Positions 25,440-37,882 of a stretch of 64,000 nucleotides of DNA are shown here, one piece after another; position 1 is the first letter of the stretch, and the number at the start of each line of letters is the position of its first letter. The notes below the pieces were generated by a model, which searched no databases, was not told where the DNA came from, and saw nothing but the letters and a program-made list of their open reading frames with translations. The stretch is from Adiantum capillus-veneris (lineage: Eukaryota; Streptophyta; Polypodiopsida; Polypodiales; Pteridaceae), in the NCBI GenBank assembly GCA_014529385.2, contig CM043966.1:111691468-111755467 (forward strand), written 5' to 3'. Both the position numbers and the translations under genes were made by a program.

Positions 25440-25814
25440 TGTTACATCATAAGCTACACACTGCGTTCCTGCGGATGTCCGAACACTGCGGACTAGGTCT
25501 TCATGCGGCTTTGGACAGTTCTTTATGGGATATCATGGGACAGAACGGGGTCTTACACCGTTCCCAATCTACGATGGAGCAGTGAGTGTATTTGGGGGAC
25601 ATACCAATCATTGTGGATATCTCTTAAATCAATCAAGATATCATTCTCATGTATTCCTGTGTTCCGTTACATATCAATGAAGATGGTATTCGGTTCTTGT
25701 GTATTGTCTTCTATTTTGTCTTCCTATACATTGTTGGTCATCTAATGTAAGGAAGCATGAGGGTATCCATTCCCATAGTGCTTATTGCTCCATTGTGGAG
25801 CTATAGACATTACA
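25440..25814 (+). repeat. LTR of the gag-only element (3' LTR, displaced)
   Basis: 375 bp, starting TGTTACATCATAAGC and ending GCTATAGACATTACA. It is the inverted partner of 30391-30768. It is followed by ATATACCC and then satellite. The ORF at 25503-25745 lies within it and has a counterpart in the partner LTR; I do not treat it as a gene. Confidence 0.85.
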
Positions 25815-28800
25815 ATATACCCTTAGTAGCCACAAGGATGACATAAATCTAGCCTAAGAGAAGTGCATGATATGGCTATACTAGCATATGCAGGTGAGGC
25901 TCGAGCCTCTTGCCCTTGGTAGCCATAATGATATCACGAGGCTAGTCTTGCACCCTTCTTCTACACTAGCGTATGCAATTGAGGCTCCAATTTTAGTTTC
26001 ATGGTATTCTATTCCTTTGGTAACCACAAGCATTTCATGAGGCTAACCTTGCATCCTAGTGTTACACTATTATATGCTGATGAGGCTCAAACTTAAGTTT
26101 GAGGCTAAAGGCTTTATTATTTTTCCTTGGTAGCCACAAGAATGTCATGAAGTTTTCCTTCCATGGTATTGCTATACTAGCATATGTAGGCAAGCCTCAA
26201 AACTAAGTTTGAGCCTCTTTCCATTTTTTTTCACAAGGATGGCATGAGGTTCGTCTTACACCTTGTTCTATGCCTTCAGTAGACACAAGGATATTGTAAA
26301 GCTAGCCTTGCAGGATAGTGCTATACTAGCATATGCAGGCGAGGTTAGAGCCTCTTGGCAATAGTAGCCATAATGATATCACGAGGCTAGCGTTGCACCC
26401 TTGTGCTACACTAGCATACACAATTGAGGCTCAAACCTAAGTTCAAGCTTAAAGTTGTAATTCTATGCCATTGGTAGCCACAAGGATGTCATGAGGCTAG
26501 CCTTTGATACTACTAGTGTTACATTACCATATACCGATGAGGCTCAAACTTAAGTTTGAGTATAAGGGAGTTATTCTTTGCCCTTGGTAGCCACAAGGAT
26601 TTCATGAGGTTATCCTTTCATGATAGTGCTACACTAGCATATGTAGGTAAGTCTCAAAATTAAGTTCGAACCTCTTACCATTGTTATCCACAAGGATGTC
26701 ACATGTGAGGCTAGCCTTGCATGCTATTGCTACACTAGCACATGCAAGGGAGGCTCAAACTTAAGTTTGAGAAGGTGTTTCTCTATGCCCTTGGTAGTAA
26801 CCTTGATTATGTCATGAGGCTAGCCATGCATGGTAGTCCTACATTATCATAGGTAGGTGAGGCTCAAACTTAAGTTTGAGCCTCTTGCCATTGGTAGCCA
26901 CAATAATTTCATAAGGCTAGCTTTGCACCCTATATGAGGCTTGAACTTAAGTTCGAGCCTAAAGGTGTTATTGTATGCCCTTGGCATCCTCATGGATGTC
27001 ATGAGACTAGTTTTGCACCCTAGTGCTATTGTAGCATATTGAAGCAAAGCTACAATATCATATGCACTTGAGGGTCAAGCTTAAGTTCAAGGCTAAAAGT
27101 GTTGTTCTATGCCTTGAGTAGACACAACGATGTCATGAAGCTAGCCTTACACGATAGTGCTATACTAGCATGCATAGGTGAGTTTTGAGCCTCTTGGCCT
27201 TAGTAGCCATAAGTATATCATGAGGATAGCCTTGCATCATAGTCCTACACTGGCATACACAATAGTGCTATTCTAGCATACATAGACGTGGTTCAAGCCA
27301 ATTGGCCTTGGTAGCCATAATGATATCATGAGGCTAGCCTTGCACCATTGTCCTACACTAGCATACACAATTAAGGCTCAAACTTATTTTCTAGCTAAAA
27401 GTTGTTATTATATGCCCTTGGTAGCCACTAGGATGTCATGAGGCTAACCTTGCATCCTCGTGTTATGTTACAATATATTGATGAGGCTCAAACTTAGGTG
27501 TTAGTTCTTTCCCCTTGGTAGACACAAGGATTTCATAAGGTTGACCTTTCATGGTAGTGCTACACAAACATATGTAGGAAATCTTTGAACTTAAATTTGA
27601 GCCTCTTGCCATTGTTAACAACAAGGATGTCATGAGGCTATCCTTGCATATTAGTGCCTTCCATTGCATATGAAGGCGAGGCTTAAACCCAAGTTTGAGC
27701 CTAAAGGCATTATTATGTACCTTGGGTAATAGCCTCATGGATGTCATGAGTCTAGCCATGCATAATAGTGCTAGATTAGCATAGGTAGGCGAGGCTCAAA
27801 CTTAAGTTAGAGCCTTTTGCTGTTGGTATCCACAAGGATGTCATAAGTCTAGATTTGTACCCTATATGATCTAGTGCTACACAAGTCTATGTAGTTGAGG
27901 CTTGAACTTAGGTTTGAGCCTAAAGGTGTTATTCTATGTCCTTGGTATCCTCATGGATGTCAAGAGACTATTATTTCACCCTAGTGCTATAGTATCATAT
28001 TCAAGTGAGCCTACACTGGCATATGGGCTTGACGCTTGAACTTGAGTTCAAGCCTAGAGGTGTTATTCTATGCCCTTAATAGTGACAAGGATGCCATAAA
28101 GCTAGCCTTGCGAGATAGTGCTATACTAGCATATGGAGAGGAGGTTCAAGCCTCTTGGCCTTGGTAGCCATAAGGATATCATGAGGCTAGCCTTGCATGC
28201 TTGTGGTACACTAGCATACACAATGATGCTCAAACCTAATTTCAAGCATAAAGTTGTAATTATATGCCCTTGGTAGCCACAATGATGTCATGAGGCTAGC
28301 CTTGCATACTAGTGTTACATTACCATATACCGATGAGGGTCAAACTTAATTTTGAGCCTAAAGGTGTTATCATTTACCCTTGTTAGCCACAAGGATGTCA
28401 TGAGGTTGGACTTTCATGGGAGTGTTACACTAGCATACGTAGGAAAGCCTTGAACTTAAGTTTGAGCCTCTTGGCATTGTTAGCCACAAGGATGTCACAT
28501 GTGAGGCTAGACTTGCACCTTAATTCTACACTAGCATATGCACGTGAGGCTCAAACTTAATTTTGAGAGGGTGTTGCTCTATGCCCTTGGTCGTAGCCTC
28601 GAGGATGTCATGAGGATAGCCATGCATGGTAGTCCTACATTAGCATAGGTAGGTGAGTCTTTTGCATTGGTAGCCACAAGAATTTCATAGGGATATCTTT
28701 GCGCCCTATATGAGCTAGTGCTACACTAGCATATGCAGCTAATGCTTGAACTTGAGTTCGAGCCTGAAGGTGTTCTTCTATGCCCTTGGCATCCTCAAGG

Positions 28801-29963
28801 ATGTCATAAGACTAGTTTTTCACCCTAGTGCTACAGTAGAATATTCAAGCGATGCTAATATCACTTGAGGTTGAAACTTAAGTTCAAGCTCGAAAGTGCT
28901 GTTTTATGCCCTTAGCAGCTACAAGGATGTCATAAAGCTATCCTTACACAATAGTGCTATACTAGCATACACATGCAAGGTTCAAGCCTCTTGTACTTGG
29001 TAGCCATAAGGATATCATGAGGCTAGCCTTGCACCCTTGTGATACACTAGCATACACAATTGAAGCTCAAACCTAAGTTCAAGGTTAAAGTTGTAGTTAC
29101 ATGCGCCACCTGGTAGCCACAAGGATTTCAAGAGTCTAGCCTTGCATCCTACTGTTACATTACCATATATTGATGAGGCTCAAACTTAAGTTTAATCCTT
29201 AAGGTGCTATTCTTTACCCTTCGTAGCTACAAGGATTTCATGAGGTTGGCCTTTCATAGTAGTGTTACACTAGCATAAGCATCGAACTTAAGTTAGAGCC
29301 TCTTGCTATTGTGAGACACAAGGATGTCACGTGTGAGGCTACAATTGCACTTAATGCTACACTAGCATATGCACGCAAGGTTCAAACTTAAGTTTGAGAA
29401 GGTGTTTCTCTATGCCCTTGGTAGTAGCCTCAAGTATTTCATGAGGCTTGCCATACATGATAGTCCTACATTAGCATAGGTAGGTGAGGCTCTTGCATTG
29501 GTAGCCACAAGAATTTCATAAGGCTAGCTTTGCACCCTATATGAGCTAGTGATACACTAGCATATGAATTTGAGTCTTTGAACTTGAGTTTGAGCTCAAG
29601 GGTGCTATTCTATGCCCTTGGCATCCTCATGGATCACTTTAGACTAGTTTTACACCCTAGTGTTACAGGATTATATTCAAGCGAGCTACAATATCATATG
29701 CACTTGAGGGTCAAACTTAAGTTCAAGCCTAAAAGTTTTGTTCTATGCCCTTAGTAGCCACAAGGATGTTATAAAGCTAGCCTTCCACGATAGTTCTATA
29801 CTAGCATACTCATACGAGGTTTGAGCTTCTTGGCCTTGGTAGCCATAAGGATATCACAAGGCTAGCTTTGCACCATATCCTAAACTAGCATACACAATTA
29901 AGGCTCAAACTTAAGTTGATATTATTATATACTTCGAAGCCACAAGGATGTCATGAGGCTAAT
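25815..29963. repeat. Satellite array, orientation B (large central block)
   Basis: About 4.1 kb of the satellite in the opposite orientation to the flanking blocks. Typical order: GCCCTTGGTAGCCACAAGGA, GTCATGAGGCTAGCCTTGCA, CCTAGTGCTACACTAGCATA, then a palindrome around AACTTAAGTT. The GTAGCCACAAGG box recurs every ~85-115 bp. At 26859-26884 the palindrome is perfect over 26 bases (half-site GAGGCTCAAACTT). Short open frames on either strand are repeat artefacts. Confidence 0.9.
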
Positions 29964-30390
29964 TGGAGGCGACTATACTTAATCTGACCACCCACCACCA
30001 CTGGTTGCACCATAGCCCCTTGCCCAATTGTGCCCCCTCCTGGAAAGAGCTACCAAATAATACGAGATGGGGACGATGGGTATGAACCCCCGGGACTACT
30101 TACCAAAGTCGGTGGTGGAGCAACATGAGTGGGTGAAGGAGAGTGCATGGCAGGAGGACATGACTGACTATGCGGAGTACACCGCACGTGCCAAATACGC
30201 CGACCACAAACTGGGCTTGGTGATGGAGACAAATGTTCCTCATCCTAGGGAGTAGAAAAAAAAAACTCATCCGAATTGCCTCTCCTCCGTTGTCTTCCCA
30301 CGATTGGAACAATAGGGTCAATAGGACCCTGCGACCTAGTGTGCATGCATGTTCACAACAGGTCGCCTATCGTGCGTCGGGGTCACGAGA
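29964..30390 (-). pseudogene. Leader and Gag N-terminus of the gag-only element
   Basis: Minus strand. After the LTR comes TCTCGTGACCCCGACGCAC, a PBS-like start related to element 1's TGGTGAATCCGACGTGAA. Near the left end the frame from an ATG at about 30015 reads MVQPVVVGGQIKYSRLQ and stops being colinear at 29964, where satellite begins. Its continuation, beginning HFEGK, appears to be at 24612 on the plus strand. The plus-strand 62-codon frame at 30067-30255 is probably a shadow. Confidence 0.55.
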
Positions 30391-30768
30391 TGTAATTCTT
30401 ATAGCTCCTTAGTGGAGCAATAAGCACTGTGGGAATGGATACCGTCATGCTTCCTTACATTAGATGAACAACAATGTATAGGAATACATAATAGAAGACA
30501 ATACACAGGAACATAACACCATCTTCTTCATTGATATGTAACCAAACACAGGATTACATGGGAATGATATATTGATTGATTTAAGAGATATCCAAAATGA
30601 CTGGTATGCCCCCCAAATACACTCGTTGCTCCAGTGCAGATCGGAAATGGTGCAAAACCCCATCATGTCCCATGATATCCCATGAAAAATTGTCCAAAGT
30701 CGCATGAAGTCCTAGTCCACAGTGTCCAGACATCCGCAGGATTGGAGTGTGTGGCTTATGCCGTAACA
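30391..30768 (-). repeat. LTR of the gag-only element (5' LTR)
   Basis: 378 bp, the reverse complement of 25440-25814 with scattered differences. It reads TGTAATTCTTATAGCTCC at its left edge and GGCTTATGCCGTAACA at its right edge. The flank is TATAC; read on the minus strand this gives GTATA before the LTR, close to the ATATA that follows the partner LTR. Confidence 0.85.
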
Positions 30769-32760
30769 TATACAAGAAGACCTTTAGGTTCAAATTTAAG
30801 TTCAAGCCTCAACTGCATATGCTAGTATATGACTAGTATAAAGTATAAGCCTCATGAAATCATTGTCTCTACCACGGGCAAGAGTCTCAAACTTAAATTG
30901 GAGCCTCACATTTCTATAATAGTGTAGCACTAGCGTGCAAGCCTAGCCTTCTCACATCCTCATGGCTACCAAGGTCATAGATTATCATGTTTAGGCTTGA
31001 ACTTGAGTTTGAGACTTCAATACATATGCTTATGTAGTAGTAGGGTGAAATGCTAGCCTCACCAAATCCTTAAGGCTACTACTAAGGGCATATAACAACA
31101 CCTTTAGGCTCAAACTTAAGTTCCTCCTCTACATATAATAGTGTAGCACTAGACTGCAAGGCTAGACTCATATCCTTGTGACCATGCAGGGCATAGAATA
31201 AAACCTTTAGGATTGAAGTTAATTTTTAGCCTCAACTGCATATCCTAGTGTAGAACTACCATGCAAGACTAGCCTCAAACTTAAGTTCAAGCCTCCTCTG
31301 CATAGGCCAGTGTAGCACTAGGGTGCAAGGCTGGACTCATGAAATCCTTCTAGACATCGAGGTCATAGAATAACACCTTCAAGATTGAACCTAAGTTTGA
31401 GCCTCAATTGCATATCCTATTGTTTACAGTAGCACTACCATGAGATACTAGCCTCATGACATAATTGTGGCGACCAATGGAAAGAGGCTCAAACTTAAGT
31501 CTGAGCCTTGCCTACATATTCTAGTGTATCACTACCATGCAAGACAAGCCTCATGACATCCTTGTGGCTACCAAGGGCATAGAACAACACCTGGAGGATT
31601 AAACATACCTTTGAGCCTCCCTGGCATCTCCTAGGGTAGCACTAGGGTGTAAGGCTAGCCTCTTGACATCCTTATTGCTACCAAGGGCATAGAATAACAC
31701 TTATAGGCTCCCACTTAAGTTCAAACCTTATATGCATATATTAGTGTATCACTAGTGTGCAATGCTAGACTCATGATATCCTCATGGCTACCAAGGATAA
31801 GCAGCTTGAACTTAACTTTGAACCTTGCGTGCATACACTAGTATAGCACTATTGTGCAAGGATAGCCTCATGAAATCCTTGTGGCTACCAAGGGCATAGA
31901 ACATCAATTTTAGATTCAGACTTAAGTTAGAGCCTCAAGTGCACATGGTAATGTATGAATAGCACCTAAGACGAGCCTCGTGACATCCATGTGGCTACTA
32001 GGGGCAAGCAGCACAAACTTTAGTTTGAGACTCATCTATGTATGATAGTGTAGCACTAATGTCCAAGGATAACCTCAAGACATCCTTGTGGATACCAAGG
32101 GCATATATTAACACAACAAGGTTCCAACTTATGTTCAAGCCTCAATTGCATATGCTAATGTAGCACTAGGGTGCTAGGGTGCAAGGCTTGCTGTATGACA
32201 TCCTTGTGGCTACCAAGGGCAAGTGGATCATTTGCATATGCTATTGTAGCACTAACATATAGAACAACCTTATGAAATCCTTATGGCTACCAAGGGCATA
32301 AAACAACATCTTTAGGCTTGGACTTAAATTTAAGCCTTTCCTACATATGCTAGTGTAGCACTAGGATGCAAGCCTAGCCTCATGAAATCCTTGTGGCTAC
32401 TGAACTTTAGTTTGAGCCTCAATTGCATATGCTAGTGTAGTTGTAGCATCTAAGGCTCTCCATATGACATTCTTGTGGCTACCAAGAGCATCAAACATCA
32501 ACTTTAGGTTGGAATTTAAGTTCGAGCTTCCTCCCCATATACTACTATAGCACTACCATGCAAGAATAGCCTCATGACATCCTTCCAGATACCAAGGTCA
32601 TAGAGATTCAATTCAGGACCAAGCTTAAGTTCAAGCCTAGCTTGCATATGGTAGTGTAGCACTAGCTTTCAAGGCTACCCTCATGACATCTTTGTGACAA
32701 ACAAGGACATAGAATAACACCTTTTGGCTCAAACTTAAGTTCTGCCCATGCTAGTGTACT
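30769..32760. repeat. Satellite array, orientation A (right block)
   Basis: About 2 kb of the same satellite in the same orientation as 23991-24610. Examples are CATATGCTAGTGTAGCACTA, GCCTCATGAAATCCTTGTGG and CTACCAAGGGCATAGAA. It fades out at about 32760 after CATGCTAGTG. Confidence 0.88.
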
Positions 32761-35750
32761 ATTTAACATAATACCAATGCTCCTTGTTTAGGTTCTTAAA
32801 TTTTATACATATATTTTTTAAGAGGAATGGAGGCTTCCAATGTACTAACTACAAAGGAAAACAAGTTTTTCTTATCACTGGTGGGTTGTTTTCATGTAAT
32901 AACAAACATGAATGGTAGCAAACTAGGAAAACAAAACTCTATTGTAAAACTTGTGCTTGAAGATCTTTAACTTTACTAATCAAGAACTCATTTGTAGATT
33001 GTGTAGATGACTTGGTGAAGGCAATGAAACATGCAATATGTTCTTGTAGGAGTGGTGTGGTGCATGTCAAGCGTCTCTTGCAAGACAATCAATGGAGTTG
33101 GATGACGCAAAAATAGAAGATTCCAACAATCTTGACATCAATGAGCAACAAAGGAGTGGAAAGTATGGTGATGAAAATGAAGACCATTGTAATGTAGATA
33201 ACATGGATGATAGTGAAGTTAAAGAAGCTACAAATTTTGACCATGTAAGAGAGAGAGAGAGAGAGATTGCTAGATAAATCAGTCCATTTGTGGATGTTAA
33301 GTGAGAATTAGACAATACTGGAGCTAATGAGGATTGTGATGTAGGTGATAGGAGTTCACAAGAGGATGATGGAAACCCTCATTACATTGTAGCAGTAGCT
33401 GATGCAAAAGGTAGGAATTCTTTTGAGAGTATTTGCGATACCAAGTTTAACGATGCATGCAATTCTCATGTACCAAAAAACTCCAAAAATGTGAAAGATA
33501 GAAAAGAACATGGAATTGATCAATTGTGAAACTTAGGGTCCTCGAGAAACTATTTTATTTAGACTACCTTGTGTCTTTATCTAGAATCATTTTGTAATAT
33601 GGTACAACATTTTGTGAAAGTTGTTATGTGATACTATTCAAATAGTGGTTTTTCAAATATATTTTCTTGTAATCAATTGTCGATTGAGTATTATCTATGC
33701 ACGTCTATGTTAACACATTATGGGAGGATCAAAATTGAGATTGAGCCTCACTAATTAGAGAAAGTCATCACAAAGAATGTGTTTTCTATTTAGAGTTCCA
33801 TCCACAAATTATAGCAAGATTAAGAATGTAGCTATCATTACTTACGAGCAATTTTGGTTTTGGTGCGACAAGAATAACATTATCAACCACCATTGAGGAT
33901 AAATCTGAAGCTCAAGCTCAAGCCTAACCAGAAGAGCTAGTAAGTCACTAGTTTATGAACCTCAACCCCGAAAGTCCTTTTCATGGACTCCTAGCTGAGT
34001 GGTTCAAAGTGAGGCTCAAAGTTCCATATCCTAGTGTAGCAGCTACATATATAATGGGTGACTCATAAACTTTTTGTAGCTAACAAGATATTAACATTTA
34101 TTTTGTAGGCTCAAAATTAAGTTCAGGCTTTGTGTCCATATGTTAGTGTAACACTACCATGTGAGGCCATACTCATGAGCATTGTAAAAAAAGAATCTTA
34201 CAAATAACAAAAATATATGTAGATTATGAATAAAAAGGGATCATACCTTGAGAAGTTTATAGATAAAAGGTTTCATAAATAGCCTGCTTGGCATAGTATT
34301 TTATTGGAGCAACACATGAGAAAACAAAACACTTGGCATAGTATTTTATTGGAGCAACACATGAGAAAACAAAACACGATGTTTGAAAATGTAGCAATAG
34401 CCATTGATGGAGTTTAATATTTCCTAAGGATGAATTCTAAACTACTTTGATATCATGTTACTATGTCAATTGGATTTTATTTTGTATCTTGGTGTTTCTA
34501 AACACCACACTCTTTTGAGGTCCTTCAATTCTAAAACTCATTGGAGTTTTTTTAAAAAATTAGTATTTTGATATAGCCAAACGTTTAACCTTAATGTCTC
34601 AAAATTAAGTATTTTTTGAGTATTTTGATATAGCTAAAGATCTAACCTTAATGTCTCAAAATTGAGGAATTGATTTAAAGCACTTCTTTTACATGAAGAT
34701 TGTTGTATAATACAAATTAAGTTTAGTGACATGCATCCCTCATGTATCTGATGTCATTCCAGTTAATGTAGGTACCTATGTCTTTAAATACACACACCCC
34801 TATAAAAATGTGTCAAGGAATATATTTTAATGGGACATAGAGTGTGCCCAAATGTAGATGACATATAAAACTACACAAAAGTACTAGGGTTTTTATTAAA
34901 AGTACAAAAATTGGGACTTGAATATTTCTCAAAATTCCTAAATATGTATACCAGGCACAAATTGCCTCACATAATGCCCAAGAGTAGCTGGTTAGATGCG
35001 TGAGTCTTGATGCCACCACATCCCAGCATGTAAAGTTTGTGTTCAATATGGATGATCATCCCATGATGCCTATAACCATGTTATTGTTTGCTAGGCTTTC
35101 AAAAAAAGGGAATATTGTAATCATGCTTGATGTGTGTAGTGCATGTGGTGAAAAACTTCACGAGCAAGAAAATGTGTCCCATGTTATAGACCCTACACAC
35201 ATGGCTACCACGCGTTCTGATATGTGAACTTTTTCTACAAAGGAAAATGCTTTGTCAAAGTTTGTCCTAGCATCATCTCAGCAAAGGACTAATGCTTGGT
35301 GTAGAGGACCCCATGTTAGGGTTTAGGACAACCAGTTGGACACCCATAACATTGATTGTACTAACCTTATCTATTATTTTGATCATATAAAATAATAATG
35401 AGTAGTGAAGCATTTTGGATCCTCACATTGAGCTCCACCAACATCTTGTGTCTACTCTTCTTCTCTTTTGTACTCCACACGCATCACGCACTCTTCAAGT
35501 GATATCGAAGCAGTGAGACACACATTACTTAGTTTAGGGAAGACTGATAGTAGCTCACTATTTTGCTCATAGTGTGAGCTACAAAGCTCAGATTCAAAAT
35601 AGAAATTTATCAAAACTGAGATCTCTTTAAGCTAGGACTTTGTAGAGGAACTCATCACCTTGTTTGGAGTGAAGATATGTTAAAAATAAAAAAAACAGAG
35701 GATATTTACCCAAGCTATATTGTGCATTCTAAGTTAAAGAGAAGAGAGAG
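32761..35750. other. Mostly non-coding stretch with short tandem duplications
   Basis: A plus-strand frame at 33092-33277 encodes an acidic peptide (MELDDAKIEDSNNLDINEQQ...) without a known domain. A 45-bp unit is duplicated at 34287-34331 and 34332-34376 (CTTGGCATAGTATTTTATTG...). A ~50-bp motif, TTTTGATATAGC..TCTCAAAATT, recurs at about 34566 and 34620. A frame at 35000-35227 contains CSACGEKLHEQ but is otherwise unrecognised. No gene is supported. Confidence 0.3.
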
Positions 35751-35751
35751 T

Positions 35752-35754
<3 letters not shown>

Positions 35755-35797
<43 letters not shown>
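35755..35797. repeat. (GA)n microsatellite
   Basis: About 43 bp of near-pure GA. Confidence 0.95.
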
Positions 35798-35800
<3 letters not shown>

Positions 35801-37882
35801 CATTTCAACTTTAGCATTGAAGGCCTCAAGACACTCACTACTATTCTCAATAGTGGCATAGCAAGTGAGAGAGATAGCACATTGGCTCTCCTTCGGCTTG
35901 GACACACATTTTTTTGGGCATCGATAACTTGTTTTCTTGGCTTGCAACATCGACTTCTTGACTTCTTCCCCGACATTAACGTGCATGGGTGAAGCACCTC
36001 CTCCATTGAAGAGTGACACCCGACATTGCCATCGATATTGATTGGCATTGTAGAGAGTCAGACAAAGAGATAGTTGATTAGCAGTTGGAGACATGTCACA
36101 AATTTCCATTAGCAATTATATTTCTATGAGTTTTTAAGAGTAGATTTCAATTGCCATAAGCGTTCTTAGCATCAATATATGTTCACTATAGTATTGCTCA
36201 TGCATTGCCATCAGTTGTAGCTCTATGAGTTTTGAGAGTAGATTTGGATTTCCATAAGCAGTCTTGGCATTGATATATGTTCTCTATTTATGGCTTCTTA
36301 GAGATACCTCTTAGATACAACTTTTATATATACATAGACAATCATAGGTCCTCTAGACAAAGAAAATATGTGAGCATATTCCATAGTGACAACCATTACA
36401 GTTCCGTGGAAATTTGGATGCATATTATTTATGGGTGACTAGCACTCAGAGTGTTCATTAGGAAAATTTTGAACTCATTTTTGGGCCTTTTAAGAGTGCC
36501 ACATCATCAAAGTTATACAAAAGAAAGCAACCCGGTAGACCCCTCTAAATATTGCTTAGAATCCCATGATATGACCTATCATTGGAAAGTTCTTGAAAAA
36601 CGGATTTTAAAGAGCCAAGGTCCAAAACGTTTGGATGACTTCTATGAAAGTTATGCCATTTTTTTTCAATCAGCCAGGTTTTGTTACCGTTACGATAATC
36701 TAAAATCAACTTTTTCTAGATCTACATGAAGGCAATGTCCGATGCATGCATGCTATATATCAATAGATAGCATTTGAAGAGTAGATTCTAAATATCCAAC
36801 ATCCAACGAGTTTGGATCTTATTTGCAAAAAATTTACCGATCCCCACTTTTTGAAAGCTATGCCACATCAACAATTCTTACAAGGCGCATTTTTGAGTCC
36901 AAACTTTTCCTAATGTGTGATCTGTTAAAAGAATTTTACTCTCCACAAGGAGTTGGTTGTATATTTTTCTTGCATATTCATTTTGGTGCCTTTTTGAGTG
37001 CATGTCCTGTGATTTTGTAGTGACAATTTTACATTTTCAATGCACGTTATGTTGCGGATACTGCCATTATACGTTGTTGTGGAGCCAATCTTGGCTTGTT
37101 TTGGTAGTTCCGATCATTTTTTAGGCTCAGTCCAAAAGAGCCCTTTGTTAGACTATGGCTACTTGTATCTACATAACCTTTTGTTAAAGTCATTCATTGA
37201 GTTTTTTTGAAGTCGAGCACTACGGACCAGGTTACCCAATGTGAGGTTGACTAGATTGCTGAAAATCCCCGTTCGTGGCCTTGCCATTGGATATGTATAG
37301 ATAGTCCTCTAGTTTGCCTATAGCAATCCTTTGCATAAACATTGTAGTGATTTTTGCTAAGTTTCATCTTGCACTTTTCATCTCTGATCAAAAAATACTC
37401 TGACAAAATTTTTTTTTAAAAAATTCCCATGAATTCCTAGTCTCTCTCTCTAAATTTGTTCTTGTCAATTATGGCTAAAAGATTGAGCAAAAAAAGAGTG
37501 AAAATCATATTTTGGCCGAAATGACCATAACTCTGAAATTTTGAAAATTTGATGGTAGAGACTTCAAAAGTGATTCAAATTAAAAAAATTGTGGATCAAG
37601 GGTATCAATAAACTCTCTAGAAGCAATCTACAAAGTTTGGCCAGATTTGTGGAGGAACGTGGATGGCGATCCATGTACCTAGAGACCGTTTTTGGGAAAA
37701 AGTAATTAGTGACATTGTCTATCATCGGGAAACTTCTCTGATCAAGTTTTCTTGAAAGAAAAACTCAAAAATCACATCAGAATTGCACTCCTAAAGGTAG
37801 GATTGAATGCATTGACATCACATGAGTGTGCCAAGCCGTTTATATCAACAAAAGGTCACATCACAAAAGAGAGAAGAAGAGC
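35798..37882. other. Non-coding stretch with diverged repeats
   Basis: A ~60-bp motif is repeated at about 36130-36190 and 36230-36292 (GAGTAGATTT..CCATAAGC..TTGGCATTGATATATGTTC). From 36450 to 37020 and again 37490-37720 there are runs such as GAAAGTTATGCCAT and CATAACTCTGAAATTTTG. These recall old LTR DNA, but no paired LTRs can be drawn. No gene. Confidence 0.3.

Noticed and set aside
25503-25745. 80-codon ORF and its counterpart at 30460-30705
   Set aside because: Both lie wholly inside the paired LTRs; similarity comes from LTR identity.
27463-27759. 98-codon minus-strand ORF in the satellite
   Set aside because: It translates repeated satellite units (the same peptide phrase recurs at 26847-27047).
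25815-29963. CRISPR-like regular repeats
   Set aside because: Units are long, degenerate and without unique spacers, and the DNA is eukaryotic. This is a satellite.
30067-30255. Plus-strand 62-codon ORF with ordinary composition
   Set aside because: It is antisense to the leader/Gag N-terminus of the gag-only element and has no domain of its own.
36451-37020. 92- and 65-codon plus-strand ORFs
   Set aside because: Composition is ordinary but no domain is seen; the region is full of diverged direct repeats and has no promoter or splice pattern.
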